64,000 nt of DNA from Paenibacillus sp. RUD330 (GTDB lineage: Bacteria; Bacillota; Bacilli; Paenibacillales; Paenibacillaceae): the NCBI RefSeq assembly GCF_002243345.2, contig NZ_CP022655.2, positions 1,266,001 through 1,330,000 on the forward strand, in the 5' to 3' direction. How positions within the stretch are numbered: the first letter of the stretch is position 1; the number at the start of each line of letters is the position of its first letter. Position numbers and translations under genes: made by a program. This document shows positions 55,936 to 64,000 of this stretch, piece by piece. Under the pieces are notes generated by a model. It did no database searches and had not been told where the DNA came from. It saw nothing but the letters and a program-made list of their open reading frames with translations.

Positions 55936-57261
55936 ATGGCCAAATCCAAGTTCGGCAATATGGACCCGGTCTCCACACAGAAGACTTCCAAGCACTTCAA
56001 GCGCTGGAGGCAGGAGAAAATATGGAACCGCCAGGACCGGGACTACTCGTTCACGGTGCCGAACGCGGCTCCCGACCTGGACTTCCTGCACCGCAACCGC
56101 CAGCAGCCGTCGCTCACCTGGATCGGGCATTCGACCTTCCTGATCCAGCTGGCCGGCGTAAATATCGTGACCGATCCCGTCTGGGCGGGCAAGATGGCGT
56201 TTCAGCGCCGCCTTACGCCGCCCGGCGTCGAGCTGGAGCAGATGCCTCCGATCGACCTCGTGCTCGTGTCGCATTCGCATTACGACCATCTCCACATGGC
56301 CTCCCTTCGCCGGCTCGGGGGCTCCAAGACGATTCTCGTCCCGGCCGGTCTAGGCGCCAAGCTGCGGGGCAAAGGCTTCGCCCGCGTGCATGAGCTTCAT
56401 TGGTGGGAGAGCTTCCACTTCCGCGGACTCAAGCTGACCTTCGTTCCGAGCCAGCATTGGACCCGCCGCAGCCCTTGGGATATGAACGCCTCGCATTGGG
56501 GCGGCTGGGTCATCCAGCCGGAGCATGGCTTGAGCCATGTGCCAGGCGAAGGAACGATAGCGGCTGCAGCGGCTCCAGGCGAATCACGGTCAAGCCGTGG
56601 TCCAAGCCTCCCGCATGAGGGCGCCGCTGAAGCTGCGGGCGGGCATCCGGCGGGAGAGGCTGGGGAGCGGGAAAGGGAGCGGGCTTTGGACGCCGCTGAA
56701 GCTGACGGCGGGAGCAGTATGGAAAGCTTCTGGCAAAATGCCCGTGAGCGAGCTTCTGGAGAAGCTGCTGAGGGCTGCCCGGATCAAGAGCCGGCATCGA
56801 GAGCCGTGCTCGATGCTCAGGCAGCCGATGCAGGCGGCAGGAGGGGGAGGCCTTCGGACGCGGCCATGAGAGGGCCGTACGATCCGTTCCACCCGGAAGC
56901 TCCGCGTCCTTGCGCAGGGCTGTATCCGACGATTTATTTTGCGGGAGACAGCGGTTATTTCCGTGGCTTCGCGGACATCGGCCGGCGCTTCAAGATCGAT
57001 GTCGCCATGCTTCCGATCGGCGCATACGATCCCGAAGCGTTCATGGGGCCCCAGCATACGACGCCGGAGCAGGCGCTGCAGGCTTTCCGCGATCTCGGCG
57101 CCAGGCTGTTCGTCCCTATGCATTACGGCGCCTTCAAGCTGGCCGACGATACGCCGCAGGAGGCGCTTGAGCGGCTGGAATCCGGGCGATGCTCCTGCGG
57201 CCTGGAATCCGACAGGCTCGTCATGCTTCCCCATGGAGAGACGTGGAAGATGGGCGGCTGA
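55936..57261 (+). CDS. MBL-fold hydrolase (NAPE-PLD/UlaG-like) with large low-complexity insert
   Basis: A metal-dependent hydrolase. WIGHSTFLIQLAG and the zinc motif HSHYDHLH are present, with SQHWTRRSPWDM and FAGDSGYF further on and a final His in PMHYGAFKL. Between GGWVIQ and YPTIYFAGD, where relatives have a few residues, ~130 residues rich in Ala, Gly, Glu and Arg are inserted (positions ~195-330). Start 55936 has GAGG 9 bp upstream and leaves a 195-bp promoter region; an in-frame ATG at 55771 would leave only 30 bp to the divergent gene. Substrate unknown. Confidence 0.86.
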   Translation: MAKSKFGNMDPVSTQKTSKHFKRWRQEKIWNRQDRDYSFTVPNAAPDLDFLHRNRQQPSLTWIGHSTFLIQLAGVNIVTDPVWAGKMAFQRRLTPPGVELEQMPPIDLVLVSHSHYDHLHMASLRRLGGSKTILVPAGLGAKLRGKGFARVHELHWWESFHFRGLKLTFVPSQHWTRRSPWDMNASHWGGWVIQPEHGLSHVPGEGTIAAAAAPGESRSSRGPSLPHEGAAEAAGGHPAGEAGERERERALDAAEADGGSSMESFWQNARERASGEAAEGCPDQEPASRAVLDAQAADAGGRRGRPSDAAMRGPYDPFHPEAPRPCAGLYPTIYFAGDSGYFRGFADIGRRFKIDVAMLPIGAYDPEAFMGPQHTTPEQALQAFRDLGARLFVPMHYGAFKLADDTPQEALERLESGRCSCGLESDRLVMLPHGETWKMGG

Positions 57262-57333
57262 GTTCCTTCCGGCCTCGGCAGCCGTGCCAACTTTGGACAT
57301 ATAGGCGCCAAGATCCCACATCGTTAAGCGGTT

Positions 57334-57355
57334 CCAACAGTGATATACTGGTTGG
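57334..57355. promoter_or_regulatory. Inverted repeat over a -10-like TATACT
   Basis: CCAACAGT ... ACTGGTTGG (one bulge) flanks GATAT and overlaps TATACT (57344-57349), upstream of the Gfo/Idh/MocA gene. It looks like a repressor site; the protein is unknown. Confidence 0.35.
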
Positions 57356-57383
57356 GACAAGCACGATACAGGAGGATTCGACC

Positions 57384-58451
57384 ATGACCCAATCACCGCT
57401 GCGCATAGGCATCATTGGAGCAGGCGGCATCGGCAATGTCCATATGGATATTTTCAAGCAGATTCCGGAAGTGAAGATAGAGGCCGTCACCGATGCATTC
57501 CTGCCTCTGGCCGAGAAAAGAGCCGAGGAGCACGGCATCCCGACCGTTCATGGGAACCCGCAGGAGCTGCTGGAAAATCCTGCTCTCGACGCTGTCGTCA
57601 TCTGCGTGCCGAACCAGTTCCATGCTTCCCTCGCGATCGAAGCCCTCAAGCAAGGCAAGCATGTGCTGCTGGAGAAGCCGATGGCGATCAGCCTGGAGGA
57701 CGCCCGCGCCATTCTGGACGCCAAGCATACTTCCGGCAAGGTGCTGATGGTGGCGCATCAGATGCGCTTTGGCGGCCTGAGCCGCGCGATCAAAGGCTAC
57801 ATCGACGAGGGCAGGCTGGGACGCGTGTACAACGCGAAGACGGGCTGGTGGCGCAAGAAGGGCATCCCGGGCTGGGGCTCCTGGTTCACCCGCAAGGACA
57901 TGGCCGGCGGCGGTCCGCTCATCGACATCGGCGTGCATATGCTCGACCTGTCGCTGTATCTGATGGGCAATCCCCGCCCGGTCAGCGTCTACGGCACGAC
58001 CTATGCCGAGTTCGGCCCGCGCCGCGAGGGCATCGGCAACTGGGGCACGCCGAACTGGGACGGTTATTACGACGTCGAGGATCTGGTTACGGCGATGATC
58101 AAGATGGACAACGGCGCGACGCTGACGCTGGAAGTAAGCTGGGCGGCCCATTCCGCCGGTCTCGGCGAAGATCCGTTCATCCATCTGATGGGCACCGAAG
58201 GCGGAGCCTATTACGCGGGCAGCAGCGGCCTCTACGTGACGCATAGCGAGGAAGGCGTCGTGCAGGAGGAAATCGTTCCGCTGTCCGGCGACGACGATCG
58301 GATCCTGCTCAGCCGACACTTCCTGGACTGCATCCGCACCGGCCGCGAGCCGATCAGCTCCGCGATGACGGGCTACACGAACAACCGCATCCTGGATGCA
58401 ATCTACGAATCCTCCCGTACAGGCAACGAAGTCAAGCTGACCTGGAACTGA
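57384..58451 (+). CDS. Gfo/Idh/MocA-family dehydrogenase
   Basis: NAD(P)-dependent oxidation of a sugar or inositol-type alcohol. The 355 residues have the Rossmann motif IGIIGAGGIGNVH and the family catalytic Lys in LLEKPMA (about residue 96). A C-terminal substrate domain contains GGGPLIDIGVHMLDLSLYLMG with the catalytic-region Asp/His. AGGAGG supports ATG 57384. Single transcription unit with its own terminator. Substrate not predictable. Confidence 0.94.
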   Translation: MTQSPLRIGIIGAGGIGNVHMDIFKQIPEVKIEAVTDAFLPLAEKRAEEHGIPTVHGNPQELLENPALDAVVICVPNQFHASLAIEALKQGKHVLLEKPMAISLEDARAILDAKHTSGKVLMVAHQMRFGGLSRAIKGYIDEGRLGRVYNAKTGWWRKKGIPGWGSWFTRKDMAGGGPLIDIGVHMLDLSLYLMGNPRPVSVYGTTYAEFGPRREGIGNWGTPNWDGYYDVEDLVTAMIKMDNGATLTLEVSWAAHSAGLGEDPFIHLMGTEGGAYYAGSSGLYVTHSEEGVVQEEIVPLSGDDDRILLSRHFLDCIRTGREPISSAMTGYTNNRILDAIYESSRTGNEVKLTWN

Positions 58452-58473
58452 GGTTTCTTCATACGAGAGAGAA

Positions 58474-58505
58474 GGCTTGCCGGATTCCCGGCAGGCCTTG
58501 TTTTT
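58474..58505 (+). terminator. Terminator after the Gfo/Idh/MocA gene
   Basis: GGCTTGCCGG/CCGGCAGGCC arms (G-U included) followed by TTGTTTTT. Confidence 0.8.
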
Positions 58506-58514
58506 CAGGAAGAT

Positions 58515-58630
58515 CGGAAGGCAGGAAGCCTGGAAGGCTGGCAGCCCGGAAGCCGGGAAGCCTTGAAGGCTGGCAGCCTTGAAGGCTGGCAGCCCGGAAG
58601 CCCGGAAGCCCGGAAGCCGGGAAGCCCGCT
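58515..58630. repeat. Short-unit GC-rich repeats (GAAGGCTGGCAGCC / GGAAGCCC)
   Basis: Three copies of GAAGGCTGGCAGCC alternate with runs of GGAAGCCC/GGAAGCCGG. Next, 58650-58700 holds two copies of CTCTACGCTGCGCACA-like sequence. Nothing in 58506-58894 has coding character that I can support. Confidence 0.7.
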
Positions 58631-58894
58631 TTCTATCCGGAGTCCTCTACGCTCGTGCATTTCTACGCTGCGCACATTCTCTACGCTGCGCACAAAGCGA
58701 ATGCTCGAACGGGGAGAAGGCTTTGCTCTCCTCGCCATGAGGAGGCCAAGCTGTATTTTCACGGCGAAGCCTGCACTTATGTTCGCTTGAGTTTTTACCG
58801 CGGGGAAGAAGGTTTTGCTCTTGCCTGAAAAAGCAGAGTCCAGGCTTCTAGTTGTTGGCTGAACCATGAATCTCATCTGCCAGGAGGAACGATC

Positions 58895-59221
58895 ATGTCT
58901 ACGAGCAAGGAATGGATCCGCCACATGGTTATTTTCGATCTCAAGCACCCGCAAGGATCTGGCGAAGCAGCCGCATTTCTCGAGGACGGGGAACGCATCC
59001 TGACCTCTATTCCGTCTGTGCGTCGATTCTCGGCAGGCGGACAGATCAGCTTGAAAAATGACTACCAGTATGTCTTTACGATGGACTTCAAGGATGAAGA
59101 GGATTACCGGCTCTACAATGAGCATTCTTCCCATGCATCCTTCGTGAAGGAACGCTGGGAATCGGAGGTCTCCTGCTTCATGGAGATCGATTTCCTCGTC
59201 CCGGCGGGGGTTGGCTCATGA
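58895..59221 (+). CDS. Dabb-domain (stress-responsive alpha/beta-barrel) protein
   Basis: 108 residues with the Dabb signature: IRHMVIFDLKHP at the start, IPSVRRFSAGGQI in the middle, YQYVFTMDFKDEEDYRLYNEHSSHASF near the end. Dimeric ferredoxin-like fold, enzymic role variable. CAGGAGG upstream. ATGA overlap with the downstream SDR gene points to a functional pair. Confidence 0.92.
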   Translation: MSTSKEWIRHMVIFDLKHPQGSGEAAAFLEDGERILTSIPSVRRFSAGGQISLKNDYQYVFTMDFKDEEDYRLYNEHSSHASFVKERWESEVSCFMEIDFLVPAGVGS

Positions 59222-59991
59222 GCGGCGGCCTGAGGCTTGACCTGTCGGGAAGAACGGCGCTGGTGACGGGAGCAACGGGACAGCTCGGGCGCGTCATTGC
59301 ACGCACGCTTGCGGAATGCGGCGCGGATGTGGTTCTGCATTACCGAGGCAGCGAGGCAAAGGCTCTGGAGCTGCATGCGGAGATTTCCGCCATGGGCCGG
59401 AATGTGATGGTCGCCCAGGCGGACATCACTCAGCTGGATTCCGTAACGGCGATGCGGGATGCCGTGGCCGCCGGCCTCGGCAGCATCGATATTATTGTGG
59501 CTAATGCCGTCATTCAATATGAGTGGACTTCCGTGCTGAAGCAGCCTGTGGAGGATTATGTCAGCCAGTTCGAGTCCTGCGTGCTGCAAAGCGTGCATCT
59601 GGCCAAAGCCTTCATCCCCGGCATGCAAGCCAAAGGCAAGGGACGTTTCATCGGCATCAACACGGAATGCGCCATGCAGAACTTCCCTGGCCAATCCGCC
59701 TATACGGCGGGCAAGCGGGGAATGGACGGCATTTATCGCGTGCTCGCCAAGGAGGTCGGCGGCGACGGCATCACCGTCAACCAGGTGGCGCCGGGCTGGA
59801 CGATCAGCGAGCGGGACCGCGAGAACGGCACGGAGCGCAACGAAAGCTACGAAAGCACCGTGCCTCTGAAGCGCCGCGGCACCGATCAGGAAATTGCGAA
59901 CGCCGTCGCATTCCTCGCCTCGGATCTGTCGAGCTTCATCACGGGAGCTTATATTCCGGTGAATGGCGGCAATGTGATGCCCGGGATTTGA
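59218..59991 (+). CDS. Short-chain dehydrogenase/reductase
   Basis: 257-residue classical SDR: cofactor motif TGATGQLGRVIA (about 18-29), NA-type motif VANAVIQ, catalytic YTAGK (Tyr ~161) and PGWTIS. ADVVLHYRGSEA suggests NADP preference (basic residue after the second strand). The segment IVANAVIQY replaces the usual NNAG. Coupled to the Dabb gene. Substrate unknown. Confidence 0.93.
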   Translation: MSGGLRLDLSGRTALVTGATGQLGRVIARTLAECGADVVLHYRGSEAKALELHAEISAMGRNVMVAQADITQLDSVTAMRDAVAAGLGSIDIIVANAVIQYEWTSVLKQPVEDYVSQFESCVLQSVHLAKAFIPGMQAKGKGRFIGINTECAMQNFPGQSAYTAGKRGMDGIYRVLAKEVGGDGITVNQVAPGWTISERDRENGTERNESYESTVPLKRRGTDQEIANAVAFLASDLSSFITGAYIPVNGGNVMPGI

Positions 59992-60012
59992 GAAAAAAGG
60001 ACAGGGCGCTGA

Positions 60013-60836
60013 AACGAGCCTTGTGAAGCCGTGCCGGTACCAGTGAGTTTGGAATAAGGCTCAAAACGAGCCGGACCGGGGCTTGTGAGCACGCAATAAG
60101 GCTCGAAACGAGCCTTACAAGGCCGGATCGGTGCCCCTGAGCACGCAATAAGGCTCAAAACGAGCCTTACAAGGCCGGATCGGTGCCTGTGAGCCCGGAA
60201 TAAGGCTCGAAACGAACCTTACAAGGCCGGATCGGTGCCCCTGAGCACGCAATAAGGCCCAAAACGAGCCTTGCAAGGCCGGATCGGGGCCTGTAAGCAC
60301 GCAATAAGGCTCGAAACGAGCCTTGCAAGGCCGGATCGGGGCCTGTAAGCACGCAATAAGGCTCGAAACGAGCCTTACAAGGCCGGACCGGTGCCTGTGA
60401 GTACGCAATAAGGCCCAAAACGAACCTTACGAAGCTGTACCGGTGCTTGTGGGCCTGGAATAAGGCTCAAAACGAGCCTTACAGGGCCGGACCGGTGCTT
60501 GTGAGCCCGAAATAAGGCTCGAAACGAGCCTTACAAGGCCGGATCGGTGCCCCTGAGCACGCAATAAGGCTCAAAATGAGCCTTACAGGGCCGGACCGGT
60601 GCCTGTGAGCACGCAATAAGGCTCAAAACGAGCCTTACAAGGCCGGACCGGGGCCTGTAAGCACGCAATAAGGCTCAAAACGAGCCTTACAAGGCTGTGC
60701 CGGGGCCTGTAAGCACGCAATAAGGCTCAAAACGAGCCTTGCAGGGCCGGATCGGTGCCTGTAAGCACGCAATAAGGCTCGAAACGAGCCTTACAAGGCC
60801 GGACCGGGGCCTGTAAGCACGCAATAAGGCTCGAAA
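60013..60836. repeat. 52-bp palindromic tandem repeat array, left part
   Basis: About 16 full units plus the left half of a seventeenth. The AATAAGGC marker recurs at 60095, 60147, 60199, 60251, 60303, 60355 and so on to 60823, exactly 52 bp apart (one 42-bp short unit at 60053-60094). Each unit holds the hairpin AAGGCTCGAAACGAGCCTT and a second weaker palindrome GGCCGGACCGGGGCC. Because units are similar throughout, this is not a CRISPR array. Confidence 0.95.
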
Positions 60837-60905
60837 TGCAGCTAGAATAAAAAGTGGACACCAAATAACGGACAGCCAATAATAACCGTAAATGGAGGTG
60901 TTCAC

Positions 60906-61202
60906 ATGAGTGAGCAACGGCAGCGGTACAATGAAGAATTCAAGAAACAAACCGTGAAGTTCATACAAGAACAGACCAAGTCAGTCCGAGAGATCGCAGA
61001 GGAGCTCGACATCCCCAAGAGCACGTTGAATCAATGGCTTTCTCAGTATCGACAATTCGAAACGGAGCCGGTTAACAGCGCGGAACGCATACGCCAGCTT
61101 GAACAGCAGCTGAAAGAAAAAGAACGTCGGATCGCCGATGTGGAAGAGGAACTGGCCATTGTAAAAAAAGCCGTGCACATCTTCAGCAAACCACGGAACT
61201 GA
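60906..61202 (+). CDS. IS3 transposase OrfA (HTH protein)
   Basis: 98 residues: HTH (EQTKSVREIAEELDIPKSTLNQW, approx. residues 23-45) and a leucine-zipper region to the end. It directs binding to the element's ends. The A7G tract (61163-61170) near its 3' end is a programmed -1 frameshift site. Shifting there enters the OrfB frame, which is open from 61169, to give the OrfAB transposase. Confidence 0.94.
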   Translation: MSEQRQRYNEEFKKQTVKFIQEQTKSVREIAEELDIPKSTLNQWLSQYRQFETEPVNSAERIRQLEQQLKEKERRIADVEEELAIVKKAVHIFSKPRN

Positions 61203-61249
61203 ATTTTCAGTTCATTGAAGACCATCGCTCCGAGTTCCGTCTGGAGAAG

Positions 61250-62068
61250 ATGTGCAGTGTTCTTGAGGTGTCCCGGAGCGGGTATTACAAGTGGCGCTGT
61301 ACAAAGCCTAGTGCTCAAACGCTCCGCAAAGCCCAGCTGCAGGAGCGAATTCGGTTCTTCTTTCACGATGCCCAACAGCGCTACGGTGCACCGAAGATTA
61401 CGCACATGCTTCACCAGGAAGGGCACCGCATCACCGAACGAACCGTAGGCCTATATATGGCCGAACTTGGTCTCCGCTCTTGTGTCTCCCGCACGTTTAA
61501 AGTCACAACAACCGACTCCAGTCATGACCTTGCCATTGCCCCCAACACTCTCAACCAGCAATTTACGGTTGAGAAACCGAACCAGGTTTGGGTCGCTGAC
61601 ATTACCTATATTCCCTGTCGGGAGGGACGACTGTTTCTGGCTAGCGTCATGGATCTCTGTACGCGTGAAATTGTAGGCTGGAAGCTGGCTCCCCATATGA
61701 AAACGGATCTTGTGCTCGACGCGCTGAAGATGGCTCACGACGCCAAACGACCTTTGCAGGGACTCTTGCACCACTCGGATCGAGGAAGCCAGTACGCTTC
61801 CCACGAATACCGTAGCCAACTAACTCAGTACAACATGAAGGCGAGTATGAGCCGTAGAGGCAACTGTTATGACAACGCCAGCATGGAGTCTTTTCACAGT
61901 ATTCTGAAGAAAGAATTCATTTACTGTACCCGTTTTAAGACTCGGGAGCAGGCTTACCATGATCTCTACCACTACATTGAGTTTTTCTATAACCGGAAGC
62001 GAATCCACGGTTCGCTTGGGTATCTTTCACCTGCTCGTTTTGCAGCTACGTTTAAGCAGATTTCCTAA
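61250..62068 (+). CDS. IS3 transposase OrfB (DDE integrase domain)
   Basis: 272 residues from ATG 61250, though the frame is open back to the frameshift site (61169; TTELNFQFIEDHRSEF precedes the ATG). The HTH_21 region precedes the rve core, with the DDE triad in VADITYIP, HHSDRGSQYAS and SFHSILKKE. All catalytic acids are present and there is no stop or frameshift, so the element is probably active or recently so. Confidence 0.95.
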   Translation: MCSVLEVSRSGYYKWRCTKPSAQTLRKAQLQERIRFFFHDAQQRYGAPKITHMLHQEGHRITERTVGLYMAELGLRSCVSRTFKVTTTDSSHDLAIAPNTLNQQFTVEKPNQVWVADITYIPCREGRLFLASVMDLCTREIVGWKLAPHMKTDLVLDALKMAHDAKRPLQGLLHHSDRGSQYASHEYRSQLTQYNMKASMSRRGNCYDNASMESFHSILKKEFIYCTRFKTREQAYHDLYHYIEFFYNRKRIHGSLGYLSPARFAATFKQIS

Positions 62069-62110
62069 AGGTGTCCGTTATCGACTATCTACTTTCTTGA
62101 CGTAGGTCCA

Positions 62111-62185
62111 AAACGAGCCTTGCAAGGCCGGACCGGGGCCTGTAAGCACGCAATAAGGCTCGAAACGAGCCTTATAAAGGGATTT
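62111..62185. repeat. 52-bp palindromic repeat array, right part
   Basis: The right half of the IS-split unit (AAAACGAGCCTTGCAAGG) and one more full hairpin at 62152-62174 (AATAAGGCTCGAAACGAGCC). Together with the left part, about 18 hairpins. Confidence 0.92.
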
Positions 62186-62303
62186 CTTGGTCCAAAGCGG
62201 CGAATCATCCTGAGGGAAGTTCAAGCTTGTCATATCAGCAGCAGCACCTTATCATTGAAAGAGATGAAAAAACCATGTTTGAACAGTCGAGCGTGAAGAA
62301 CAC

Positions 62304-62336
62304 GCCGTTTGTCCCTCCGGGCAAGCGGCTTTTTTT
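62304..62336 (+). terminator. Leader terminator before the endonuclease-like gene
   Basis: 11-bp arms GCCGTTTGTCC and GGGCAAGCGGC (two G-U pairs), 4-nt loop, then T7. It ends 22 bp before the start codon at 62359, so it sits in the gene's leader rather than after a gene. Confidence 0.8.
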
Positions 62337-62358
62337 ATTTCATAGAGGGAGGTTCAAC

Positions 62359-63051
62359 ATGCAAAGAGGCCATTCAAGAGCAGCGGGCCTAATGGACACA
62401 ACCATAGAAAATTTCATCGTCTGCCAGCGCGAATCAGCAAAAGGACAGCGACAGGAGATGCTGGGTAAGGATCTGCACGGCACAATTCTGCTGCTCCGCA
62501 ACGTCATCATGCCGATCTTCGGATCGTTGGAAGGCTTTCAATTGGAATACGAGTTTGCCGGTCCGGGAGGATACAGGTTTTTTGCCGACGTGTACTACGA
62601 GCCGCTTCGGATGATAATCGAGTGCGACGGGTACGTGCCTCACGTGGAGCTGATGACCAGGGATCGATTCTCGCTGGACCGGCAACGATTGAGATGCATG
62701 GCTTTGGGAGGCTATCTTTTTGTGCCTTTCAGCCGGGATGAGCTGGAGAAGAAGCCTGATTCATGCAAGAGATCGATCTATGAACTGCTTGGAAGGTATG
62801 ATCAATCCGCGGGTGGAATGCAGCGGCTCGATCCACGGGAGCGAGAACTGATCCGGCATGCTGCCCGTGGCGGACTGTTCACCATGACAGAGGCCGGCCT
62901 CTGGCTTCAAGTCGGCAAGTCTGCAGCAAGACGAAGGGTGCGCAAAATGATGGATGACGGGTGGATTGTGCCCGAGCATATCGGAAAAACCAGAATCCAC
63001 CGCTACCGGCTTGGGGAAAAAGGGCTGCAGCTTCTTTCGGAAAGACGTTGA
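62359..63051 (+). CDS. Endonuclease-like (DUF559/PD-(D/E)XK-type) protein with winged-helix end
   Basis: 230 residues. The central part FADVYYEPLRMIIECDGYVPH resembles the Asp...Glu-X-Asp catalytic core of DUF559/Vsr-like nucleases. RFSLDRQRLRCMALGGYLFVPFSRDEL follows as the usual 'R...G' strand. The C-terminal 70 residues (RHAARGGLFTMTEAGLWLQVGKSAARR) look like a winged helix. GAGGGAGG 8 bp before ATG 62359 supports the start; the frame extends upstream to 62227. Next to the repeat array. Catalytic activity is inferred only. Confidence 0.68.
   Translation: MQRGHSRAAGLMDTTIENFIVCQRESAKGQRQEMLGKDLHGTILLLRNVIMPIFGSLEGFQLEYEFAGPGGYRFFADVYYEPLRMIIECDGYVPHVELMTRDRFSLDRQRLRCMALGGYLFVPFSRDELEKKPDSCKRSIYELLGRYDQSAGGMQRLDPRERELIRHAARGGLFTMTEAGLWLQVGKSAARRRVRKMMDDGWIVPEHIGKTRIHRYRLGEKGLQLLSERR

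Positions 63052-64000
<949 letters not shown>

Larger units (their letters stand above)
60837..62110 (+). mobile_element. IS3-family insertion sequence, 1274 bp, intact
   Basis: Two transposase frames and imperfect terminal repeats (left TGCAGCTAGAATAAAAAGTG, right read inward TGGACCTACGTCAAGAAAGT), both TG-ended, with internal ATAACGGACA in each end. It is inserted inside a 52-bp repeat unit; the flanking AAA at 60834-60836 and 62111-62113 fits a 3-bp target duplication. Exact ends are inferred from these signs. Confidence 0.92.

Noticed and set aside
59939-60968. Long minus-strand open frames across the 52-bp repeats
   Set aside because: They translate the repeat in rotating frames (52 is not a multiple of 3), lack ribosome binding sites and continue only because the repeat lacks stops.
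60013-62185. Repeat array as a CRISPR locus
   Set aside because: The entire 52-bp unit is conserved, there are no unique spacers of constant length between identical repeats, and no cas genes are near.

Overview
The window is a high-GC, densely coded chromosomal segment most consistent with a Paenibacillus-like member of the Paenibacillaceae. The evidence is strong AAGGAGG-type ribosome binding sites, a LacI-free Bacillus-style xyl locus with a XylR box, GlpP antitermination control, YesMN-type two-component genes with ABC sugar uptake, a bacilliredoxin, SpoIIM- and CvfC-like proteins, and a CYP152 peroxygenase. Species assignment is inference. I see no rRNA, tRNA or CRISPR array.

Layout. 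1-8.3 kb: end of a chemotaxis receptor gene, catalase, an SNF-family Na+ symporter, then xylR divergent from xylAB across a perfect XylR operator. 8.4-18.6 kb: a hypothetical gene, a BaiN-type flavoprotein, a membrane sensor kinase, two small hypotheticals, bacilliredoxin, nadE, acpS, a lipoprotein cytochrome c, an AraC regulator with an unusual tandem-repeat tail, mutY and eda. 18.6-35.1 kb: a CYP152 P450, then a polysaccharide-utilisation block. That block holds a rhamnosidase-like hydrolase, a YesM/YesN two-component pair, two solute-binding lipoproteins, two sugar permeases, a GH78 rhamnosidase and a GH3 enzyme. Three promoters in it share one architecture (GGACA box, A-rich/TGCG element, TTAyG, then a -10 about 46-48 bp from the box), which suggests one activator, probably the YesN-like regulator.

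35.1-44.5 kb: a fluoride riboswitch with two FluC genes in tandem, a VOC protein, a large SF2 helicase with C-terminal membrane helices, and glpP-glpK-glpD with a leader terminator before glpD. 44.7-52.7 kb: five translationally coupled membrane/ATPase genes (YciC-like, DUF4129, DUF4350, MoxR, DUF58), convergent with a SpoIIM-family gene that overlaps DUF58 by 41 bp. An RDD gene and a secreted transglutaminase-like protein follow. 53.2-60 kb: TetR/DoxX, a CvfC-like HEAT protein, a metallo-beta-lactamase-fold protein with a large low-complexity insert, a Gfo/Idh/MocA dehydrogenase, and a Dabb/SDR pair.

60.0-62.2 kb: an array of about 18 units of a 52-bp palindromic repeat, split by an intact IS3-family element (1274 bp, inferred 3-bp target duplication). 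62.3-64 kb: an endonuclease-like protein behind a leader terminator, and the start of an ABC-F ATPase cut by the window edge.

The most unusual material is the shared promoter architecture of the sugar block, the 52-bp repeat array, a candidate C-rich small RNA at 20.15-20.21 kb, the 45-bp repeats inside the AraC gene, and the membrane-anchored helicase.
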